The notes under the pieces are model-generated. The model did not search any database and was not told the DNA's origin. It was given only the letters and a program-made list of their open reading frames with translations. Positions 22,311 through 28,598 of a stretch of DNA of 28,933 nt are shown piece by piece (within the stretch, counting starts at the first letter, position 1; each line of letters opens with the position of its first letter). The position numbers and the translations under genes are program-made. The DNA comes from a virus, in IMG/VR virus record IMGVR_UViG_3300030943_001532, positions 1 through 28,933 of that record. One strand, 5' to 3'.

Positions 22311-23132
22311 TCAAGCCTTACGGGCATTTTCTTTGTATTTATTAGTCAGGTACCGGAAGACGGTATGCACCGACAGTTCGGCGTATTTATCCCTGTTTAC
22401 CAGGTCATCACCTACCAGCGAATTGAATAGTTTTATCCAGGGGGAAGGGCGAGAGGGTGATTGAGAGACGGGGTGAGGGGGAGATGGGGTTTCGGTCGAT
22501 GCCTGAAATATCAGCGGGTAGGCTTGTTGCAGCCACATTAGGATCAAACCATAATTGAACGCAATCGCCTGCCGGGTTTCAATATCAATGTTAGCAATCG
22601 TCAATACCCGGGCGGAGGTGGTAGCATGGTCAAATTTTTCACCGGGTAACATATACAGTGTAGCAACGAGGTTATTGAGTAGGGGCGATCCTGCGTGATC
22701 GTCCTTACTCAATAACCTACCCGTCTGTTCGCCATTTTTACCCGTACGGGCGGTGGACATCCAATCATTGTAATACGAATCGGCAAAAATGAATTGGCCG
22801 AAGGTCATCCCTTCTAATTTTGGTTTTGGGCAAATGAATTTGGTGCCAGGCAGCTCGCGGATGATAAACGCGTTGTGCACATTGCCTGCCCTGGCCACAA
22901 ACTCAATCCCTTCCGATAGTTTCAATAATTCGTAAGGAGATAGTTTTTTCAGCAGGCTTTGGTTAATGCCAGTAAGAACCGACAGAAACCGATCGTCGGG
23001 TTCGGCGCCATTGATCATTCGCGAGATGGCAATAAACTGGCGTTCGGTAAGCTCACCCCAGCTGGTGGGGGCTTTGCCGGTGGCGGTTCGTTTAAAGATC
23101 AGGAAGGGATATGTGATTGAGATATCTATCAT
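22311..23132 (-). CDS. Neck-position phage protein with two in-frame repeat insertions
   Basis: 273 residues, unrecognised family. The first 130 residues (TSWGELTERQFIAISRMING, LKKLSPYELLKLSEGIEFV) are helical, and a helical C-terminal part follows (DDLVNRDKYAELSVHTVFRY). Two segments look foreign but keep the frame: residues about 138-154, within RLLSKDDHAGSPLLNNLVA, coded by a 50-nt hairpin that contains a REP-like core; and residues about 211-230, TETPSPPHPVSQSPSRPSPW, coded by the G-rich tract that elsewhere is intergenic. The gene otherwise looks intact. It lies 43 nt downstream of the DUF6712-like gene, with a REP palindrome between. Possibly a scaffold, chaperone or neck protein; function not visible. 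Confidence 0.55.
   Translation of the reverse strand: MIDISITYPFLIFKRTATGKAPTSWGELTERQFIAISRMINGAEPDDRFLSVLTGINQSLLKKLSPYELLKLSEGIEFVARAGNVHNAFIIRELPGTKFICPKPKLEGMTFGQFIFADSYYNDWMSTARTGKNGEQTGRLLSKDDHAGSPLLNNLVATLYMLPGEKFDHATTSARVLTIANIDIETRQAIAFNYGLILMWLQQAYPLIFQASTETPSPPHPVSQSPSRPSPWIKLFNSLVGDDLVNRDKYAELSVHTVFRYLTNKYKENARKA
22440..22497. repeat. G-rich polypurine repeat inside a coding sequence
   Basis: GGGGTGAGGGGGAGATGGGG-type tract within the gene at 22311, coding a Pro/Ser-rich linker on the minus strand. Same family as 12121-12172 and 18061-18126. Confidence 0.65.
22669..22718. repeat. 50-nt hairpin with REP-like core inside a coding sequence
   Basis: Outer arms AGGTTATTGAGTA and TACTCAATAACCT are perfectly complementary (13 bp); inside are GGGCGATC and GATCGTCC (one G-T pair) around CTGCGT. 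The core equals the intergenic REP palindrome at 23154 with inverted loop. Confidence 0.75.
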
Positions 23133-23153
23133 GATAAGGATTTTTTAAGAAAT

Positions 23154-23179
23154 GGGCGATCACGCAGGATCGCCCTTAC
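23154..23179. repeat. REP-like palindrome at the stop codon of the DUF6712-like gene
   Basis: GGGCGATC and GATCGCCC are perfect 8-bp arms around ACGCA/CACGCAG; the following TTAC supplies the gene's TAA on the minus strand. Confidence 0.75.
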
Positions 23180-24174
23180 GCCCAGAAGGTTTTTTTGTCT
23201 TTATTATCACGGCGTAGTACACGGCCGGTCGATGGTGTTACGTCGGGCCAGTCGGCGGCATGGGTGGTAAGGTAGGCACGCAGCGCGTCGAGGTAAGCAT
23301 TGCCATACGAGCGGTTGCGCATTACCAGGATGGCGATACGGTCGGGAGCCGATGGGCCATTTTCGGTATCGTTGCCGGCAAATGCTTTTACCGACGAGAA
23401 ATAAAGACCGTTGTCTTTCAGATCGGCGCCCGATTCTTCCATTAGCAGGGCCGACGATAACCAGGCGATGGGTTTTCGGATATATGGAAGCAGCGCAATT
23501 ACTTTCGCATCGGGTTCATCTTTCACCATTTCAGCCTTTACAAAATCGAAAGCGACGGGACCAAGTACAGGTGCTATTTCGATTTCTTCGACGAGCTGCA
23601 TGTGTGCTTTCATCCGCAGAAATGTTAACCGGCTTTTATTGATAAAAACAATGTCATTGAAAACGTCGGTGGTGGGGATAAACGACGACCGGAAAAGCGT
23701 ATTGACCGCTGATAATTTGAACTCTCCAAACGTGGCGAGGTTGGTTTCGATGTATTTCAATACCGAATCGAGACCGTTAAACCCGTTTGTCCGGAAATAG
23801 TTTTTCAGGTTTTCTTCCTGGTATTTAAAGAGACCTTTCACCTCGGTTGATTCGGTACGCTTGAACCCGGCATCGGTAATGTGTGCATTCAACAGATCGA
23901 AGCCGATCCAGTAAGCGAGATGAATAACCGATTGTTGCGAGAGTCGTAGCAGCTCAGCAGTTTTCTCCTGTGCTTCGGTGAGTGGATTTATAAACTCGGT
24001 GTCGTAAAACTCCTGAAGTTCGTCGTACATATCCTGACCAATTACGGGAACCAGGTAATCGCGTTCGGCATTGGCAATATGTGGTGCAACCGTATCAAAG
24101 TTAGAGGCAGCGCTGACGGAAGCGAATTGTTTCACTTCCTGCATTTTTGGGTTTTTTTCTTTTGTGAAAAGCAT
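23176..24174 (-). CDS. DUF6712-like protein, head-tail connector candidate
   Basis: 332 residues, predominantly helical. The opening (VAPHIANAERDYLVPVIGQD MYDEL) followed by LTEAQEKTAELLRLSQQSVI and AYWIGFDLLNAHITDAGF gives the gp6-connector-like pattern 'I--AE--YL-P-IG---Y--L' with later helices, and a second half (ALLPYIRKPIAWLSSALLME) looks like a repeat of the same theme. I associate it with the Bacteroidota phage family DUF6712, without a search. It ends DKKTFWA and stops within a REP palindrome. Placement two small genes after the portal supports a head-tail joining role. It is too helical and lacks the usual features of a HK97 capsid, so I do not call it the major capsid. Confidence 0.55.
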   Translation of the reverse strand: MLFTKEKNPKMQEVKQFASVSAASNFDTVAPHIANAERDYLVPVIGQDMYDELQEFYDTEFINPLTEAQEKTAELLRLSQQSVIHLAYWIGFDLLNAHITDAGFKRTESTEVKGLFKYQEENLKNYFRTNGFNGLDSVLKYIETNLATFGEFKLSAVNTLFRSSFIPTTDVFNDIVFINKSRLTFLRMKAHMQLVEEIEIAPVLGPVAFDFVKAEMVKDEPDAKVIALLPYIRKPIAWLSSALLMEESGADLKDNGLYFSSVKAFAGNDTENGPSAPDRIAILVMRNRSYGNAYLDALRAYLTTHAADWPDVTPSTGRVLRRDNKDKKTFWA

Positions 24175-24175
24175 A

Positions 24176-24204
24176 TTACACGAATTTTAGCGAATTACAC
24201 GAAT
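24176..24204. repeat. ATTACACGAATT spacer repeat
   Basis: Two units, TTACACGAATTTTAG and CGAATTACACGAAT, directly in front of the start codon at 24174. Another copy is at 24422-24437. A common kind of Bacteroidota intergenic repeat. Confidence 0.6.
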
Positions 24205-24216
24205 GTTATAGAGCAT

Positions 24217-24405
24217 TTAAAAAACCAAATTTGGTTCTATATGATTTTCATCATAATCTCCTTCACTACAATATATGACACCTTGATTGGAAGAATCGTT
24301 TCCATTTTGAATTATTAATCCAGTAACCTCGCCTTCATAGGCATAACAAGATAGATTTTCATCAAACATTTCAAGTTTTTCTTTTAGTTTTTTTATTGTT
24401 ATCAT
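24217..24405 (-). CDS. Small acidic phage protein (CYAYEGEVTG type)
   Basis: 62 residues: ITIKKLKEKLEMFDENLSCY AYEGEVTGLIIQ..., ending in GVIYCSEGDYDENHIEPN. The pattern 'helix with K-L-x-x-K-L, then AYEGEVTGLII' is that of a family of small phage or plasmid proteins that I recognise only by shape. It is acidic and may be a single beta-sheet packed on a helix. A/T-richer than the portal and neck genes around it, so it and the next gene upstream look like later additions between portal and connector. Function unknown. Confidence 0.6.
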   Translation of the reverse strand: MITIKKLKEKLEMFDENLSCYAYEGEVTGLIIQNGNDSSNQGVIYCSEGDYDENHIEPNLVF

Positions 24406-24421
24406 TTTGACAGATTTAAAA

Positions 24422-24437
24422 ACGGATTACACGAATT
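24422..24437. repeat. ATTACACGAATT spacer repeat, third copy
   Basis: GGATTACACGAATTAT lies in the 30-nt gap between the two small A/T-rich genes and reaches the stop codon of the upstream one. Confidence 0.55.
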
Positions 24438-24813
24438 ATGATATCATTTCAATTATACTACTTTTTGTCATATTTAATGCCTCGTCAAGGAATGAAACAA
24501 ACTTTTCTTTCGACACTTCAGTGATTCTTTGATCGTATATATCGATAAACTTTAATTCATAGCTTTCGTATGGATCGACATTAATTCTTCCGGCATCATG
24601 GTTACCTCCCTGTATTTTTATGCATTCTACACTTACACCGTAATCATCAACATACTCAATATGGATGATTTTAATAAAGCAGGTAGCAGCCAGGCAATAA
24701 TACTTTCCAATTAAAAAGCTATAATCTTTTAAGCCTTCCTGTTCAAGTTGTGCCTTTAACGAACTGAGCTCATCTTCCTTTTTCTTGATTTGATTTAAAA
24801 TTTCTTCAACCAT
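24436..24813 (-). CDS. Unknown protein with N-terminal coiled coil
   Basis: 125 residues. Residues 1-27 are a heptad-like helix (VEEILNQIKKKEDELSSLKA QLEQ). Residues 28-95 form a beta-barrel-like stretch (YSFLIGKYYCLAATCFIKII HIEYV..., then SVECIKIQGGN and YELKFIDIY), and a helix follows (KEKFVSFLDEALNMTKSSI). No recognised family. It lies 21 nt after the portal stop, is A/T-rich and has Ile/Lys-biased codon choice compared with the portal. With its 62-residue neighbour it is best viewed as a two-gene insertion in the head module. Confidence 0.55.
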   Translation of the reverse strand: MVEEILNQIKKKEDELSSLKAQLEQEGLKDYSFLIGKYYCLAATCFIKIIHIEYVDDYGVSVECIKIQGGNHDAGRINVDPYESYELKFIDIYDQRITEVSKEKFVSFLDEALNMTKSSIIEMIS

Positions 24814-24834
24814 TGTATTTTGATTTTAAGGAAA

Positions 24835-26196
24835 TTACGAAAGCGTTTTTTTAGTACCAGCACCCGTGTCCAGGGTAGTCAGCACGGTATTACGGAAACG
24901 CCATTCAATATCTTCATCGGCGCCATTGTAGCGCGTCATCAGTTCGAGCGGGTCCATCAGATCCTGCCGGTCGAGCCAGCAGTTGGCAATGTTCACCAGG
25001 TATGCCTCGCGGATATTGCTGCCGCCCTGGTTACCGGCGTAGGTTCCTCCGGGCATACCTGCACCCAGCACGTTGGGATTGACCATAATCGAAAACATGA
25101 TTTCGGAATTGGCAGCTGCCGAGGTAACGAGGTTCTGATCGTTCGATAACTTATTTTCGAGCGGTTTGATAATCCATTGTTCTTCAGCACGGCCATTGTT
25201 CGGATTGATTTCGAAGAAAGTAAAAATAGGTTTATCGGCGCCCTCGGTTCCGCATAGGTTATCTTCGATGCTGTCCATGTAACTTTCGATGGCCTGTTTA
25301 CGCAATTCGGTATCCGGATAGTCGGTTTTTGGAAATTGCTTGTCCCAGAATGCATAAGGAATCTGGATATGCCACTTCCAGGTAATCTGGTTTTCGTAGG
25401 CTTTTTTCAGGAAGGCGGGTACCTTCTTTGCAATATCGATCCACCCTGCAAGGTAGGCTGCCCACCATATGGGGGAGCTGTAGTTTTCACCATTGCCCCA
25501 GCTGTCGCGGATAACTAAGATAAATGATTTCCCTTTTGTCTGATTTCCCCAACGGCGGCGTTGCAAATCGGCATAAGGATCGTACTCGTCGAGCGTATCA
25601 AAAACCTGGTATTCATCTTCGCTTGGTGTATCTGGCCATTTGCCCGAAACAACACATCGGTTGTTGATGCCGGTTTTAGTATCGGGAAATTCAAGCCGGC
25701 AATATTTTGCATTAATGGTATTAATACCGACGATCTTGCTGCCATCAACATTAAAAATGAGTTGCACAAAAGCACAACCAAATTTTAGGTAATCGCGCAG
25801 CGCTTTAGCCATATAACGGCGGACCATCCGCGAATTGGCAAAAGCAACAAGTGTTTTATCTTTTACTTTTTCGAGGATCTCGTTCCCATTTTCATCGAAA
25901 TCAATCACTTTACAGGCGAAGATTCCCTGCCCCAGCGTGAAATTACGCGTAAACTTTAACCCTGTATTGAGCACACCCACACTGCCGATGATCGCATCTG
26001 CTTTGGTTGGGAAATCGTTATTCGGTCCCCACGATGATATCTTGATATCGCCAACAGATGTGTAATCATCCAATGGGTATTTGGGCTGCTGTACATTCTT
26101 TGGTTTGTCTGCAGGAGTACCGGTGGTGTTTGCCATGTAGCTTTTCCCGTATGCCAGTAACGGGACGCCTTCGCGGTTGAATAGGATATCTGCCAT
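24835..26196 (-). CDS. Phage portal protein
   Basis: 453 residues, in the usual portal size range. The portal forms the dodecameric ring through which DNA enters the capsid. Evidence: the N-terminal clip (ISSWGPNNDFPTKADAIIGS VGVL), central helices with RRYMAKALRDYLKFGCAFVQ, a WAAYLAGWIDIAKKVPAFLK stem-like segment, and NPNVLGAGMPGGTYAGNQGG followed by SNIREAYLVN, an arrangement typical of Bacteroidota phage portals, where a loop before a long helix senses packaged DNA. The start overlaps the previous stop by one base (TAATG), showing translational coupling. No terminase is found upstream within the window. Very likely correct; family not named. Confidence 0.8.
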   Translation of the reverse strand: MADILFNREGVPLLAYGKSYMANTTGTPADKPKNVQQPKYPLDDYTSVGDIKISSWGPNNDFPTKADAIIGSVGVLNTGLKFTRNFTLGQGIFACKVIDFDENGNEILEKVKDKTLVAFANSRMVRRYMAKALRDYLKFGCAFVQLIFNVDGSKIVGINTINAKYCRLEFPDTKTGINNRCVVSGKWPDTPSEDEYQVFDTLDEYDPYADLQRRRWGNQTKGKSFILVIRDSWGNGENYSSPIWWAAYLAGWIDIAKKVPAFLKKAYENQITWKWHIQIPYAFWDKQFPKTDYPDTELRKQAIESYMDSIEDNLCGTEGADKPIFTFFEINPNNGRAEEQWIIKPLENKLSNDQNLVTSAAANSEIMFSIMVNPNVLGAGMPGGTYAGNQGGSNIREAYLVNIANCWLDRQDLMDPLELMTRYNGADEDIEWRFRNTVLTTLDTGAGTKKTLS

Positions 26197-26459
26197 TACG
26201 ATTTATGATTTACGATTTGGGATTTATGAATTGTAATGAAACCTTTCTTTTCTAATTCAAGTAATTCGAAATTATCCAGGTATGTACAACGATCGCCAAC
26301 TGTTCCATAATTAGCAGCTTGTTGGTAAATTAATTGATGTTCTTTTCTGTGCGAAGGATTCTTCTTATCAAGGATAATCCTTGTTTTTGAACTTAATGGA
26401 TACGGTTCGCGCCCTTCAAATTCAATTGCCTTTAGCTGTGTTACTGAAAATATTCTCAT
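26196..26459 (-). CDS. Small unknown protein with repeat-derived C-terminus
   Basis: 87 residues: SVTQLKAIEFEGREPYPLSS, then SHRKEHQLIYQQAANYGTVG and DNFELLELEKKGFITIHKSQ IVNHKS. The middle is alpha/beta with several aromatic residues; the last 12 residues are coded by a TACGATTTATGATTTACG-type dispersed repeat, so the native end is probably earlier. Its stop overlaps the portal start. It is second in the head block, after the late-promoter-linked gene. Function unknown; a small head or packaging accessory is possible from position alone. Confidence 0.55.
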   Translation of the reverse strand: MRIFSVTQLKAIEFEGREPYPLSSKTRIILDKKNPSHRKEHQLIYQQAANYGTVGDRCTYLDNFELLELEKKGFITIHKSQIVNHKS

Positions 26460-26498
26460 GTCTTTAATATAAAATCACAATAAAGTTAATCACATAGA

Positions 26499-26509
26499 AT
26501 CGCCCTTAC
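26499..26509. repeat. REP-like half palindrome at the stop of the 94-residue gene
   Basis: ATCGCCCTTAC equals the right arm of the palindrome at 23154; the left arm is degenerate (AATCACATAG). It again supplies the TAA of the gene ending there. Confidence 0.6.
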
Positions 26510-26790
26510 ATCTTCACTTTTTTACCGTTCCATTCAATTATGCCGTCGATATGAACGGGGGTGACGTGGCCAATTGATTTGTTATCTGTATCAACCGCCA
26601 ACACACCGCGCATACGGTTACCCTTCATATCGAAGCGCAATCCGGCCGCTACGGCACGGGGTATAAAGATGATTTCGCCCCGCTTGGTCACAAATTTGAT
26701 CGAGAAGGTTACCTGCCGGCCGTCGGGAGTCTCTTTGATCTCGTACTCTTTGAGTGCCAGGTTGCGACGAATGGTTTGAACAACTGTCAT
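26506..26790 (-). CDS. Small unknown beta-rich protein, first gene of the head block
   Basis: 94 residues, beta-rich with many basic residues: VQTIRRNLALKEYEIKETPD GRQVTFSIKFVTKRGEIIF, PRAVAAGLRFDMKGN, RGVLAVDTDNKSIGHVTPV, IIEWNGKKVKM. The strand pattern is of a small barrel, such as an OB- or SH3-type fold that could bind nucleic acid or protein. No family recognised. It starts after the intrinsic terminator at 26861-26892, with the candidate late promoter at 26806-26841 just upstream, so it heads the late transcript that includes the portal. Confidence 0.6.
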   Translation of the reverse strand: MTVVQTIRRNLALKEYEIKETPDGRQVTFSIKFVTKRGEIIFIPRAVAAGLRFDMKGNRMRGVLAVDTDNKSIGHVTPVHIDGIIEWNGKKVKM

Positions 26791-26805
26791 AATCTTGTTT
26801 TTGAG

Positions 26806-26841
26806 TAAAGATATAGGGAGGTGATGGGGAGGGAAAGGACA
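26806..26841 (-). promoter_or_regulatory. Candidate late promoter of the head block (TGTCCTTT-N20-TATCTTTA)
   Basis: TGTCCTTT occupies 26834-26841 and TATCTTTA 26806-26813 on the minus strand, with 20 nt between, matching the leaders of the tape measure and fibre blocks. It lies between the terminator at 26861 and the start codon at 26790. Confidence 0.5.
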
Positions 26842-26860
26842 AAAAAAGATCAGAATTTTG

Positions 26861-26892
26861 GGAATTAAAAAAGCCCGGCGGTTAGCCGGGCT
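26861..26892 (-). terminator. Intrinsic terminator after the HTH gene
   Basis: AGCCCGGC and GCCGGGCT are a perfect 8-bp stem around TAACC on the minus strand, followed by TTTTTT. The best-formed terminator of the window; it separates the regulator operon from the head block. Confidence 0.9.
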
Positions 26893-26935
26893 GAGGATTG
26901 TGAAAATTGATTTTTATTGCTGCGTAATTTAGTAT

Positions 26936-27409
26936 TTATTCCTGAATACAATTGATAATATTCTCAAGGTTATCAGCTGTCATATTCTGATTATTCAGGT
27001 AGTTGCTGATTGTTGCAGGGCGGATGCCAACTGCTTCTGCAATCTTTGCCTGCGTAAGTTTACGCGGGCTGAACTTTGCACGGCTGATCAGGTTTGAGAG
27101 TAACAATCGTAGGGAGATTTTGCCTTTGCCAGTTACGATGCAGAAAACAAAATCGTCGATTGTGTTGTCTGTTGAATGCATGTAAGCTGGCCATGGAGAA
27201 TCGTCTTCTCCAGCTTCGAGCATATCGGGTGTCGGAATGGCCGTTTGCGCCTCTATAATGAAGGTACGGGCGATCAATTCATAACAGGCATTCAGTACCT
27301 GCAGCGATTCGAGACCTTCGGGTGTGATGTCGCCAAAATCACGCTGGGCTTCGAGTTGTTCAATGGCCGATGATACAGCGGTCATTGCTTCAATAATTGG
27401 TTCGTTCAT
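26936..27409 (-). CDS. HTH (Cro/CI-type) regulator with N-terminal unknown domain
   Basis: 157 residues. Residues 115-157 are a Cro/CI-type HTH (KLTQAKIAEAVGIRPATISN YLNN, then MTADNLENIINCI), placed at the C-terminus rather than the N-terminus. The first 65 residues are helical with acidic patches, and residues 66-112 (SPWPAYMHSTDNTIDDFVFC IVTGKGKI) are mixed. It follows the small acidic gene by 16 nt in one operon whose promoter contains palindromic operators. It probably represses its own promoter and may be the phage repressor or an early regulator. No peptidase motif is present, so it is not a LexA/CI self-cleaving repressor; if it is the repressor, induction would need another route such as an antirepressor. 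Confidence 0.65.
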   Translation of the reverse strand: MNEPIIEAMTAVSSAIEQLEAQRDFGDITPEGLESLQVLNACYELIARTFIIEAQTAIPTPDMLEAGEDDSPWPAYMHSTDNTIDDFVFCIVTGKGKISLRLLLSNLISRAKFSPRKLTQAKIAEAVGIRPATISNYLNNQNMTADNLENIINCIQE

Positions 27410-27425
27410 TTATAGTTAGTATTAA

Positions 27426-27665
27426 TTATTCTAATTTATAATTGTAATTTTCATTTACATAGTTGCGGATTTCATTTATATACTTCTCGGAATTTCCGTT
27501 TTCAAAATCAGTTATTTCTTCGTCTGTTAAATACCACAAATAACCCTGATCTTCCGCTTCGTCATTCAGTAATATCCATTCGGCTACATTTCCCCCATTT
27601 TCCTTAATAAAAGAAGCATTGTCATGTACTAAGGAATCGATCATCGTTTTAATTGAATTTTTCAT
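27426..27665 (-). CDS. Small acidic protein upstream of the HTH gene
   Basis: 79 residues from ATG 27665. A start 96 nt upstream is rejected because it would place the coding region over the promoter and operator. The sequence is acidic and tyrosine-rich: SIKTMIDSLVHDNASFIKEN, AEWILLNDEAEDQGYLWYLT, DEEITDFENGNSEKYINEIR, ending NYNYKLE. It is likely helical. It has no recognised family. It is first in the regulator operon, 16 nt before the HTH gene. The high net negative charge is compatible with a small DNA-mimic or antirepressor-like partner, but that is a guess. Confidence 0.5.
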   Translation of the reverse strand: MKNSIKTMIDSLVHDNASFIKENGGNVAEWILLNDEAEDQGYLWYLTDEEITDFENGNSEKYINEIRNYVNENYNYKLE

Positions 27666-27722
27666 TTCAGTAAATTTTAATTGTGAATAAAAATTCCCGG
27701 AGGGTGCGATTGAAATACATAG

Positions 27723-27754
27723 CGAATATACGTTATAACGTAACGCAAAACAAA
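27723..27754 (-). promoter_or_regulatory. Promoter of the regulator operon (TTTG-N20-TATATTCG)
   Basis: TTTG at 27751-27754 and TATATTCG at 27723-27730 on the minus strand, 20 nt apart, fit the Bacteroidota -33/-7 pattern with one mismatch. The spacer holds the palindrome 27729-27742. Confidence 0.65.
27729..27742. promoter_or_regulatory. Operator 1: perfect palindrome TACGTTATAACGTA
   Basis: 14-bp perfect palindrome between the -33 and -7 boxes, where a bound repressor would block transcription. A near-copy lies 54 bp away. Confidence 0.7.
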
Positions 27755-27781
27755 TTTTCAATGTTAATTAATTATTAATTG

Positions 27782-27797
27782 TTACGTTATATCGTAA
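27782..27797. promoter_or_regulatory. Operator 2: TTACGTTATATCGTAA
   Basis: 16-bp imperfect palindrome (14 of 16 positions symmetric) with the same TTACG/TATA/CGTAA core. Centre-to-centre distance to operator 1 is 54 bp, about five helical turns. Confidence 0.65.
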
Positions 27798-28184
27798 TTA
27801 ATAATTACAAATAATCTTTGAATGCTTTTTTGCAAGGCTCCACCAAATAAATTAAGGAAAAGAAATAAACTTATAGATTGATTTTGATGAGAATGGAGGA
27901 TGTTGTTGAAAGGAGGGGGAGTTGGCAAAAAATAAACAAACAAACCCGATAGAGTGCCCGGGACCGCAGGTACAGCTTTTTGCAAAAAAGCCAGGCCGGT
28001 AACGGACTGGAGGCACGGAATTCCACTTTGCGGCGCGGCGGGATAGTACAAGACTATCCACCGGGAGTTGTTGGGTACAACATCCAAACCTTTGTTTACT
28101 TTCAGATTAAGGGCGCATTCTCAAAGAAACAAGTAAGAAAACTAAGCCCGTGCACAAAAAAACTACATGTTATTTTTAATTAGT
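27798..28184. other. 387-nt stretch without a supported gene; contains a GC-rich structured patch
   Basis: A/T-rich flanks surround a G/C-rich patch at about 27955-28085 with several inverted repeats: GGATAGT/ACTATCC (28041-28059), GTTGT/ACAAC near 28068-28082, a near-palindrome CTTTTTGCAAAAAAG and CCCG/CGGG followed on the minus strand by a T-rich run. A 101-codon minus-strand frame crosses it but has no domain and an unnatural composition. A leftward structured RNA is the best guess. Confidence 0.4.
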
Positions 28185-28598
28185 CTAAATTAATGATTCG
28201 TCAAGAGCGGGGGCGGTGCTGTGTTTGGCGTGCTCCTGCTCAGGTGGTGTGGCGTGCTCCGGTTTAAAAACCTGTGTATTGGCAAACAAATAACAGAGCG
28301 GCCAATATTTGTAATCTTCCGGCTCGGTTGCTCCCTCGGCTACCTGCGAACCTTGGCGGGGTTGTCCCCAAATCAGAAAAGCCTTCGAACCGCGGGTAAT
28401 TGTATAACCTGCATCTTTCCATTGCCAGAAAGTTCTGAATTCCGAAATGTTGGGATCTGCTTTTTCGTAGATCTCTTTCAATCCTTCGTTTACGCTGTCG
28501 ATTGCTCCTGCCTTTACTAATATTCTGATTGCTGCGGATAACTGAATCAAAGCGGCGCGGTTGGCTTTGTATTGTTCCTTTTTACTATTTTTGTTCAT
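28185..28598 (-). CDS. ArdC-like ssDNA-binding domain protein
   Basis: 137 residues. A basic N-terminal helix (NKNSKKEQYKANRAALIQLS) and a helix (AAIRILVKAGAIDSVNEGLK) are followed at about 50-113 by FRTFWQWKDAGYTITRGSKA FLIWGQP and KYWPLCYLFANTQVF. This matches the order of conserved blocks in the ArdC N-terminal (DUF1738-like) domain: 'T/F-W, G-x-x-V/I-x-K/R-G-x-K-A, F-x-Q-V-F'. ArdC-type proteins bind single-stranded DNA and were first known as anti-restriction functions; no peptidase domain is present here. The C-terminus is Pro/Glu/His-rich and disordered. It starts 65 nt after the partial upstream gene. Could protect entering DNA or act in replication; moderately confident. Confidence 0.6.
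   Translation of the reverse strand: MNKNSKKEQYKANRAALIQLSAAIRILVKAGAIDSVNEGLKEIYEKADPNISEFRTFWQWKDAGYTITRGSKAFLIWGQPRQGSQVAEGATEPEDYKYWPLCYLFANTQVFKPEHATPPEQEHAKHSTAPALDESLI

Noticed and set aside
23176-24174. Major capsid protein
   Set aside because: Composition is strongly helical with connector-like motifs; it lacks the long N-terminal arm and beta-rich A/P domains expected for a HK97 fold.
27782-28087. 101-codon minus-strand reading frame
   Set aside because: It runs through the operator and structured patch, has low-complexity Phe/Pro/Ser content and no family resemblance.
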